Origin: Dryocosmus kuriphilus
Taxonomy: Eukaryota; Arthropoda; Insecta; Hymenoptera; Cynipidae
Direction of reading: 5' to 3'
NCBI GenBank assembly: GCA_038277395.1
Contig: CM076192.1
Span: 193,192,863 to 193,256,862 of the forward strand
DNA: 64,000 bases
Below the pieces are notes generated by a model. The model was not told where the DNA came from. It searched no databases and saw only the letters and a program-made list of their open reading frames with translations. This document shows, piece by piece, positions 56,390-64,000 of this stretch. Within the stretch, counting starts at the first letter, position 1. Each line of letters begins with the position of its first letter. The translations under genes were made by a program, and so were the position numbers.

Positions 56390-56705
56390 GTGTCCCAAAA
56401 TAGCTGACAGAACAGCACAGGCTGAATCCAGTGCAGAGTTCCAAAGAGTTTTTGGAGCGCTGGGAACGCGAAGGCGATGATTTTCTCTACACTATTGTTA
56501 CTATATTTCAAATGTCCATCTCTTCACTTCTCTGAAGGTGCACATGGATGGAAACAAGTTTTCAACTGACGAGCTGGTGAAGGGGGAGGTGGAGAAGTGG
56601 GCGAAAGAGCTGGCGGGAGACTTCTTCGAGGCAGACATCAAGAAATTGATCCCGCGGCTCACCACTTGCATCGAGAGGGATGGTGACCGTGTCGAAAAAA
56701 TAACT
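56390..56705 (+). pseudogene. mariner-type transposase, C-terminal scrap
   Basis: The end of a mariner transposase is readable from about 56538 (GNKFSTDELVKGEVEKWAKE, LAGDFFEADIKKLIPRL, CIERDGDRVEK, stop). The usual 3' half of the catalytic core is missing. GAGGTGTGTCCCAAAATAG at 56389 may be the remains of a terminal repeat, implying a large internal deletion. Confidence 0.65.
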
Positions 56706-56804
56706 TACATATGTACAGGTGTAACTATCTATGTTCTTGTTTTAGTAAATTTTTTTTTGAAACCTACATAAATTGAGTACACTTACTTTCCACACGTGCC
56801 TCGT

Positions 56805-57660
56805 ATATGTTACATGCACGTGTACGTACTTACCGCAAACTTTCTGGATTTAAATACTTTTTTTATATGTAAAAAATTATAAAATAGAATTGCCAACAAA
56901 CTATTTGATACGAATTACTAAAAATATTTTTTCAGTAATCACATAATTGCGCAGTTGGACGAAACACTTGGAACAATTGCAATACATGGTGTAATTGTGT
57001 CAGAGTGAAATACAAATTTTGTTGGAACATATGTAAGGTTTTACAAGAAATTAGAGAAATAACATATTTTTATAAAGAAGAACGGAAGGAAAGACATTTA
57101 AAGTGAAATTTCAGTAAAATATTGTGGCATACACGTATAGAGACTTAACGAAACAAGTCTGGATTTATGCATTTTTTTTATAACAGATAATAAATGATAA
57201 TACTGACAACGAATTATTTTATATGAAATAATAAAACTGATTTTTCGGTAAGCGCATAAATGTGCAGCAAGATGAAATACGTGTAATGATAGTAACGTAT
57301 GGTGTAATTTTTTCAACGCGAAGTACAAAATTGAACATAATGTGATGCTCTACAAAAATTAGAAATAATTAACAGATTTTTTCATAAAAAATGACGGAGA
57401 GAAAAGCTTGCGCAGTGAAATTATTGTAACATATGTTACATACACATATACGGATTTCACGCAGCAAGTTTGGATTTAAATATTTTTTTATAAGGAATGA
57501 TAAAATATATTTTTCAGCGAATTATTTTATATGAGTTAATAAAATTATTTTTTCGTTAAATACATAATTGCGCAGCAAGACGAAACACGTGTAATGATAG
57601 TAAAATATGGTGTAGTTGCTTCAAGGTGAAATACAGATCTGAGTGGAATACATGCTTTCC
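56805..57660 (-). repeat. tandem repeat, ~310-bp unit, nearly three copies
   Basis: Units start near 56809, 57124 and 57434 (GTTACATACACATATACGG-like text) and share TGGATTTAAATA, AATTATTTTATATGA, GCGCAGCAAGACGAAACACG and ATGGTGTAATT in order. Read on the minus strand each unit contains a variant of the last exon of the small secreted-peptide gene. Confidence 0.8.
57219..57349 (-). CDS. possible alternative terminal exon of the secreted-peptide gene
   Basis: Acceptor ATTTTTGTAG at 57358-57350. In phase 1 it reads EHHIMFNFVLRVEKITPYVT, IITRISSCCTFMRLPKN, to a TAA at 57221-57219. The segment ITPYVTIITRISSCC corresponds to TTPYFTIITRVSSCC of the main exon. The third unit (about 57035-56940) keeps the frame (ITPCIAIVPSVSSNC) but its acceptor is lost. 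Another frame of the same repeat is also open, so coding use is unproven. Confidence 0.3.
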
Positions 57661-57806
57661 GGAAAACAAATTTTTGAACACAGTCAAGACATGGATGTGA
57701 GATATTTAAAGATATGATCGATTCGGTATTACAGAAAATCCTACTTACCCACAGAATTAAGAAATGCCACGAATATCAAAAACAGAATACAAAAAGAAAC
57801 TTCCAT
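57545..57806 (-). CDS. predicted two-exon gene for a small secreted peptide
   Basis: Exon 1 (57806-57749) encodes an apparent signal peptide, MEVSFCILFLIFVAFLNSV, and ends in phase 1 at a consensus donor, G|GTAAGT. A 94-nt intron runs to an acceptor at 57655 (TTTGTTTTCCGGAAAG). Exon 2 (57654-57545) continues in frame as ACIPLRSVFHLEATTPYFT, IITRVSSCCAIMYLTKK and TAA. The product would be 55 residues; cleavage after the NSVA region leaves about 35 residues with three cysteines. A TATA-like sequence (TGTATAGAGG) lies about 55 bp upstream of the ATG. I recognise no family. Exon 2 belongs to a tandem repeat, so more terminal exons may exist. An alternative acceptor (CCACTCAG) gives a different frame that also stops soon. 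Confidence 0.45.
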
Positions 57807-57954
57807 TTTTCTTGATACAAAGTGCATATTCGTAAAGCATTCCTTGAGCTTCAACCACCTCTATACATGCCAACCATCATCTCATTATTTACAAAAATGA
57901 TTTTCTAAATTCAGGCGAGGCGATGGAATTGAAAGAATCAAGTGTTGCGCAAAG

Positions 57955-58010
57955 AGCATTTTTCCTAATATAAAGTGCGCACTTTATTTCTTTCCTTGAG
58001 ATCTATATGT
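57955..58010 (-). repeat. degenerate copy of the region upstream of the secreted-peptide exon
   Basis: AGCATTTTTCCTAATATAAAGTGCGCACTTT resembles 57802-57840 (CATTTTTCTTGATACAAAGTGC), including the CCTTGAG that follows. This points to another duplication step in this locus. Confidence 0.4.
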
Positions 58011-58309
58011 ATACTCCAAATCCCCCCGAAATTTCGGAGGCCACGTCTCTTGTTCTGACAAGGTTAAAAAACATTTCGGTGAATACAGGAAAAATTAGTT
58101 CTATTTATACTTTTTTGAGTTTTCAGATGTCGCTCTCCCTTTAGAATTCTTTGTTAGCTTATAACCATTTTTGTTTATTCTTTATTAATAACTGTAGGAA
58201 ATAAAAGTTCTCTCTCCATTTGCAGTCAGTTTTTGAAGATCGCTTTTCTTTTCAAAAAACATCCCCTTTTCTCCCATTTTTCTCATCTTTTACTTAAACT
58301 TGGACTAAA

Positions 58310-58950
58310 TTAATGGAACCCTACAAGAAAGCAGATATTGTTTGCTGAAAAAAAACCTTCTTGGATTGAAAATGCAAAAATTTTATCGACAATTAGACTA
58401 TCTCTACATAAAAATAATATCTTTTGGTTCAAAAGTTAATTATTACAAGTTTGGATGAGAATCCGTTTTTCTTGCTTGAGAATTTTTTGCTGGTGAAAAT
58501 ATAACTATTATTTATTGAAAATAGATTGCCTTGATTGAAACTGTAATTTCTTAATGAAAAAAAAGATATTTTTGTTAAAGTTAATTTTCTCTTTTGTTGA
58601 AAATTCAGCAATTTTTAGTTCGAAATTAATCTATATCCTTTTGAAAATTTAGTTGTTCCATTTTTTCGATTTTTTTTCTTGGTTGAAAACTTAGCCCCTA
58701 AGTTCTTTGTTGCGAAGTCATATTTTTGATTTCCAAATATAAGTGTTTTTTTTTTCCTTAAAATTCATCGATTCTCCTTAAATTTATCATTGGTTGAACA
58801 GTGATATTTTTTATTTTAAGAGTAAACGAATAAATTTTTATTGAAGTTTCATCTTTGTAGGGTGATAATAATTAATCCTTTTATTAAAAAATTTAACTAT
58901 TTTCTTGAGAATTGTTCCTTAAAATTCAAAAAATGAAAAATAAGCGATAT
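58310..58950 (-). repeat. degenerate AT-rich repeat
   Basis: GGTTGAAAATTCAA-type text without genes, followed by an AT microsatellite (58946-58986). Confidence 0.5.
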
Positions 58951-58987
58951 ATATATGTAGATATATATATATATATATATATATATA

Positions 58988-60215
58988 CGAGGTGTGTTCA
59001 AAAAGTAAGGTGACTTTTTAAATTTCGCGGGCTACATATATTCGATCTTCAATTTTTTTTAAATTATATATTGTTACCCTTGTCCCCACTATATGTGTAC
59101 AGTTTCTAGTGTATAGCATTTTTAGTTATTTTGTGAGAGGCGTAAAGCTTAGAAGTGTTTGATGTGATCTTCGATTCTCTGCTGTCGAAAAAAATGGATC
59201 AGAGAACTTGAATCAAATTATGTGTAATAAATGGAACTAAGTGCTCCAAAATACTTGAAATATTGACAGTGGCATGCGGTGAATCTACTTTGAGCAAAAA
59301 ACATGTTTATAAGTGGCACAAGCTCTTCCAAGAAGACCGAGAAGACACCAATGACGAATCTCGCTCTGCACACACCAGCACGTCAATAAATGATGAAAGC
59401 GTTGAAGAAGAGAATAATATGGTGTTGGAGAATAGTCGAATCACTGTTAGAGAAGTTGCTGAAGGCGACGGCACCTCGATTGGTTCGTGCCATGTAATTT
59501 TTTTCGATGTTTTTGACATGAAACGTGTCGCGGCGAAATTTGTTTCGAAACTGCTTAATTATGACCAAAAGAATTGTCGAATGACAATCGCTCAGGAGCT
59601 GTTGAATGACTTCAATAATAATCCTGATATGCTCAAAAGGGTTATAACTGGTAACGAATCATGGATATACGGTTATGGCGTCGAAACCAAGCCCAATCGT
59701 CCCAATGGAAGACCCCGGAAGAGCCAAGACCGAAAAAAGCAGGTCAAGTGTGATCAAATGTCAAGGTTTTGCTCACTGTTTTTTTCGATTACCGTGGCGT
59801 AGTACACCAAGAGTTCTCACCACTAGGTTGTACAGTCAATGAGGAGTACCAACTTAAAGTCATGCGCCCTTTGCGAGAAGCAATACGACAAAGACTTTCG
59901 GAATGGTGGAAAAAACTATTCATGGCCCTCGCATCACGACAATGCACCTCCTCACTCATCGTTGCTTGCTTGTGACCTTTTGGCCAAAAAGAAAACGACA
60001 ATCATGCCTTAGCCACCATATTCACCGGATTTAGCCCCCTGCGACTTTTTCCTGTTCGCAAAACTAAACAGACCAATGAAGGGACGGAGATTTGCAACGA
60101 CTGAGGAGATAAAGAATGCATCGTTGGAAGAACTCAAGACTATACAACAAAGTGCTTATCAGAATGCTTCGAGGATAGGAAAAAGCGTTGGCGCAAGTGC
60201 GTTATATATGAGGGG
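58988..60215 (+). mobile_element. mariner family A, copy 3, 3' end lost
   Basis: The left end CGAGGTGTGTTCAAAAAGTA follows TA at the edge of a TA microsatellite. The right terminal repeat is absent: similarity stops near 60215-60235 and a G run follows. Confidence 0.88.
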
Positions 60216-60227
60216 AGTTACTTTGTG
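59194..60227 (+). pseudogene. mariner family A transposase, copy 3, dead
   Basis: The ATG at 59194 is followed by a stop after five codons (MDQRT, stop). The frame then reads on as KLCVINGTKCSKILEILTV, GESTLSKKHVYKWHKLFQ and so on to 59802. Where family members have GDE at the first catalytic position this copy has VITGNESWIYG, so Asp is replaced by Asn. After a frameshift near 59770 it continues LTVFFDYRGVVHQEFSP, then a degenerate second site and YSPDLAPCDFFLFAKL near 60030. The changed catalytic residue and several frame breaks make it inactive. Confidence 0.85.
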
Positions 60228-60405
60228 AAACGCTCCGAGCACAATTTGGAGGGGGGGGGGGGGGGGCGCAGGAATTAAACTTCTCACGATTATATTAATT
60301 TTATGTACCAGATGGATCTGGACCCTCCTTTATTTCTGTAACATGGGGTCGTTCAGGCGAACTACATCCTCATGCGTCCCGGTAATCCGATCGGCCCAGC
60401 GAGGG
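60228..60405. other. junction with poly-G tract
   Basis: A G run (60250-60266) lies exactly where the mariner is truncated. Base composition turns GC-rich beyond it. Confidence 0.5.
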
Positions 60406-61053
60406 TCAATCCCTGGAACTCTGCTGCCTTCTGCTGTCCACCTCGGTTTCACAAGGGGTTGTTGGGTTGTAGGCCTTCCGGGCCGCCTTCGTCAGGGGCA
60501 AGGGTCGCACGATTGTTACTGCCGATTTCAGCCGCTGGGTGCTGCTAATCGTTGGCGTACCCCTCTCTGGAGAGGATCTCACAGGGGAGGGGTGGAGGCT
60601 TAGGACCTCCTCCCCGTCAGACTGCTCACGGTCCTGTTCGGGGGTGCAACGTGCCTCCTGCGACTTGGCTCCTGTTGCGCTGTTGGGTTCTCTCTCTGGT
60701 GGGTCCCTGGAGCTTGTGTCCCCGCCAGGGGATCTCCCAGAAGACCTCCTTTGACTACTGTTGGATTGATGTGGCGGATGGCTTGCCGAAGCTCCTTCGT
60801 GTTGAGGCTGCAATGGTTCGCCGGTAGCCCTCCTTCGTCTCGGGTAGGGAGTTGGCAAGGGTATGGTGGGACGAGATGAACTATCTTCCCGTGCCTCCAA
60901 GGCCTTCCGGATCCGAGCCTCTATTCTCCGGCGTACATTCGGCCGGTTTTTTCTGATCCTTCCACGCGTCGCTCGCACATCAATTTTGTCGTCCACTCCT
61001 GCACAAACGCATTCGCTCAGGTTGGTGAGTGCTAAACCACGAGCCCAGGGCAC
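60406..61053 (-). other. GC-rich open frame, possibly a retroelement gag or ORF1 remnant
   Basis: A 215-codon open frame without any ATG reads DDKIDVRATRGRIRKNRPNV, RRRIEARIRKALEAREDSSS and then a proline-, serine- and arginine-rich low-complexity part. The basic start resembles in character the gag-like RVRRRLAEAVRNAIEG near 25920. GC richness alone makes long open frames more likely, so the coding call is weak. Confidence 0.3.
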
Positions 61054-61214
61054 ACCCGTGCGAGGGGGTCCGCCCTATCGGTCACTCACTCACGGCGGTT
61101 AACTTGGGGAACACTCTGTACTCTGTGGAAGGATGTCCACATGATTCCTAATGACGGGGCGGACACGAGTCCGGGGACACACTCGAGCGAGGGGGTCAGC
61201 ACTATCGTCACACA
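61027..61214. repeat. two related ~60-bp blocks
   Basis: CACGAGCCCAGGGCACACC with GCGAGGGGGTCCGCCCTATC (from 61038), and CACGAGTCCGGGGACACAC with GCGAGGGGGTCAGCACTATC (from 61156), have the same layout and end in CACTCACTC or CACACACTC. They lie in the presumed leader upstream of the GC-rich frame. Confidence 0.65.
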
Positions 61215-61552
61215 CTCAAATCATGTTTGCTTAACAGAACCTCAAACTGGGTGAACCCAGGAGAATTATCCTTCGTTATTGGGGTTGCATTTCAAGGGGG
61301 ACAGGTTACCTGCGACTTACTCACTGTGCTGGATGCGGAATCCTCCCTAGGGTACGCTCGATCCAGGATAATTCCTCCGCTGTGTTCGGCTACTGCAGCA
61401 CAACGCCCGGGACGCTTGGCTTCTATTGACAGGTCACTGGTCCACAGGACCCACAGCTTCACACTATACACGTGTTCAAAAAACTCGTTTACTAATTTTT
61501 CGAGGAGCGTAGCTTCTCCCTGAGATAGCCGACGAGAACTGCCCCTTGCGGG

Positions 61553-64000
61553 TTTTTTTTTTTTTTTTTTTTTTTTTAATAGGTCGAGGAGGGGAAATCT
61601 TCAAAAGACACCCAGTGAAGGGTAGTGTCGGATTCGCGAGGTGCGCCTACCGACTAAAACCCCTCCCCGAATGGTTACCAACCTTGAGGTTATGAACCAA
61701 AGATGAGACGGGCGGAGGATTGTGGTCCAAGACAGTTGAACTGCAGGGACACTCGCGCTAGAAGCGAAACACGGAAAGAGAAGAAAGGATTACGGGTTTG
61801 ACGAAACAAGAAGGCACGGCCTTCTAAAACGGTCAGAAGATTTACTTACGTAATTTGCAAGTGAGTTGATGCTAGGGTTTGGGTGATTTTGCACGGAAAG
61901 TCGAAGGTTTGAAGCGTATGTTTGGGCAGCTTCGGTAATGGAAGGTAGCTTGAGTTCGGCAAGGATCTGTTTGTTGCGTATGTACCAGGGGATGTTCAAT
62001 GATGAGCCAAGAAGGCGCTTGTAAGTCCCCTGGAGCTTTAATAGGCGGTTTGGGCATGCAGAGCCCCATATTGGAATCGCGTAAGTGCAAATGCTTCTAA
62101 TTATAGCATTGAAGGCTCGAGCTTTTGGTGGCCCGAGATACAGTGTGATTATTAAAGAACGGTTTAAGCGCCGTAAAAGCTCCAAGGGCTTTATTGCGTG
62201 TAGCTATTATTTGTTTGGACCAGGTGAGTCTCTTGTCAAAAATGACGCCGAGATATTTTGCGGAATTACTCCATTCGATGGGAAGAGAGTTGACGAGGAG
62301 CTTGGGAGGAGTGCGAATGCGTCGAGAAAAGAAGACGGCTTCCGATTTAGTTTTATTAATTTCAAATCTCCATCTGGAGTACCAATCGAGAGCAACTGGG
62401 GTGAATCTATTTAAATGAGAGGAACATTGTTTAATAACCCTGGCAGATTGAAGAAAGCCAACATCGTCGGCGTATTGAACAGCGAGGATTTTATCATTGA
62501 CAGGAATGTCATAAAAATAAACGTTGAAGAGAGAGGGATAAGATTTAATTAGGCCAATAAGGTAATGAGGAAATTTTAAGTGGATAAGTTTGAAAATGAG
62601 ACCGTCGTGCCAAACTCTGTCAAAGGCTTGCTCACAGTCCAGAAGAAGCATGGACGTGTGCTTACCTTTATTGAGATTGTCGGCAATGTATTCAGAAACG
62701 CGAAGAAGTTGGTGGGCTGTTCCATGGCGTTTGCGGAAACCGTGCTGGAAGTCAGGTAGAATGTTGTTTCGTGAGACAAAATCGTCGTCGAAACGAGAAA
62801 GAATGATGCTTTCAGCTACTTTGCTGAGAGTGCAGAGCAAGCTGATGGGGCGAAAGCTTGAAGCTGTGCTGAGAGGCTTACCAGGTTTGGGAAGAAAGAT
62901 TACTGTAGCCTCCTTCGAAGCAGAAGGAAAGTAATGAAATCTCAACATTGAGTTTATAATTGTGCAGATCGCTGCAATGTGTTTTCGGGGAAGAATTTTA
63001 AGTATTCCGTTACTAATAGCGTCATTTCCGGGGGCTTTTCTGTTACGAAGAGAGCGAATTGTGTCGCGGATTTCTTTAGGAGAGGTAGGAGTGAAATAAT
63101 TGTCCGTCACAGTAAAGTCTTGTACAGTCTTTGAGATGTCATCGTGAAAAGAAGTAAATTTGTCAAGGCTGGGGGAAAAGGGGAACATTGAGTTTTAAGA
63201 GAGTCTGCAAAGATTTCGGCTTTTTCTTCGTCAAGAGAGAAAGATTGACCGTTTTTTACGAGAGAGGGGAGGTGAGATTTTCTATTTCTAAGAGATTTAA
63301 TTACCTTCCAGCACCTTTTAGGGTATAGTTCGGCTTCCGCAATATAAGTTTCAAAGGAAGAGTTGTTAGTAGACTGAAAAGCGAATTTGAGCTCTTTTTG
63401 ATAGCGATTCAGGCGGGCGGCGGTATCTGGGAGTACGGGCAGATTGCCAGTGCTTTCTATTCTGATTTTTCCTGTTTACGAGTTGAAGGATAGCAGGAGG
63501 TAGTTCAAGATTGGATGGAGAGATAACTTTGGTTGTGGTGGCAAGTTTAACAGCATTTTGAATATCTTCCGTGAGAGCACCGACTGTTGAGTCGATTTCG
63601 GAAGATGATCGGATCTGAAGGCATTTAAAAGGAGAAGATTCAAGGAGATATTTAAGGTAGAGATAGTCAATTTTTGACTCAGAAGGAGGGGAGAGTTCCG
63701 GGTTACCAGTAAGCTCCATGAGAACAGGGTTATGGTTGGAACTCAGAACAGGCAGCGACCAGGCATCTTTGCTAATAGAAATATTTTTTGTTATGAAGAG
63801 ATCTAGAATGTCGGGTTGATGTTTTGAAGAAGTAGGGAAGTGAGTGGGAACCGGGGGCGCTTCCATGGTGAGGTTGTGTCGAATGAGAGTTTTTAAAAGA
63901 GATTTACCTTTCGGGTTGTTTTTTAAGCAACCCCAGGCTTTGTTTTTTGCGTTAAGATCGCCAGCTACTATCGTTGGGGTATTGGAATTGAGAAGATCCG
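61553..64000 (-). mobile_element. Jockey-type LINE, copy 2, running off the window
   Basis: Poly(A) is seen as T at 61553-61578. The 3' untranslated region matches copy 1. The element continues past 64000 without a 5' end. It holds most of the endonuclease and all of the reverse-transcriptase region. Confidence 0.92.
61790..64000 (-). pseudogene. Jockey-type ORF2 (endonuclease and reverse transcriptase), dead
   Basis: From the window edge the minus strand gives the endonuclease (TIVAGDLNAKNKAWGC, DILDLFITKN, LSSNHNPVLMEL). A frameshift near 63425 leads to LNRYQKELKFAFQSTNN, and another near 63183 into FSPSLDKFTSFHDD. The reverse transcriptase follows (RNRKAPGNDAISNGIL, FLPKPGKPLSTASSFRPIS, LLLDCEQAFDRVWH, VQYADDVGFLQ). 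Compared with copy 1, about 32 codons are deleted between LIGLIKSY and PSLFNVYF, removing the SGVPQGS motif of the polymerase. A further frameshift near 62110 precedes the C-terminus, which ends at 61790. The stops, shifts and missing motif make it inactive. Confidence 0.88.

Noticed and set aside
57098..57328. Minus-strand frame LKKLHHTLLSLHVFHLAAH as the product of the ~310-bp repeat
   Set aside because: It is open in part of the repeat, but the frame that joins in phase to the signal-peptide exon with a clean acceptor is the other one; not fully excluded.

Overview
The window looks like AT-rich, non-coding, transposon-dense insect DNA, most likely hymenopteran. The grounds are the many mariner-type transposases, Jockey- and CR1-type LINEs, a degenerate Gypsy-type LTR element, remnants of lola-type C2H2 zinc-finger exons, and long stretches of a degenerate AT-rich repeat built on TTGAATTTTCAACC. 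Order and species are inference. No bacterial gene, rRNA, tRNA or CRISPR array was seen. Two gaps of exactly 500 N (17958-18457 and 47135-47634) look like scaffold placeholders.

Layout. 1-5.7 kb: at least five lola-like double zinc-finger exons on the minus strand, most broken, with a mariner nested inside another mariner between them (1785-4430). 5.8-13.5 kb: two colinear pairs of inverted repeats enclose a possible small spliced transcript, a hairpin-rich repeat element and a truncated Jockey LINE with a 12-bp target duplication. 13.5-16.2 kb: remains of a CR1-type LINE whose ORF1 carries a PHD finger. 16.2-18 kb: a palindrome cluster and a decayed multi-exon gene running into gap 1. 18.5-19.1 kb: a deleted mariner. 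19-31 kb: degenerate repeat DNA holding four tandemly duplicated micro-exons (33, 30, 30 and 30 nt, all phase 1), with a broken Gypsy-type element between the first and second. 31-39 kb: a mosaic of hairpin elements, one split by a mariner. 34163-39168 is repeated almost perfectly at 42135-47134, ending at gap 2. 47.9-50.5 kb: a mariner holding a hairpin element. 50.7-52.9 kb: a Tc1/mariner element with DD41D spacing and long inverted repeats. 53.3-56 kb: two hairpin elements head to head. 56.4-57.8 kb: a mariner scrap, a ~310-bp tandem repeat and a predicted two-exon secreted-peptide gene. 59-60.2 kb: another dead mariner. 60.3-64 kb: a GC-rich unassigned segment and a second Jockey LINE running off the window.

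Most content is dead mobile DNA. The parts with the best claim to host function are the micro-exon array, the small secreted-peptide gene and one structurally intact lola-type zinc-finger exon. The most distinctive mobile component is a ~1.1-1.4 kb non-autonomous family whose tail carries several GCGAAGC mini-hairpins and which lies in T-runs; nested insertions define its ends. Exon structures were inferred by eye from splice signals and open phases, without transcript data.
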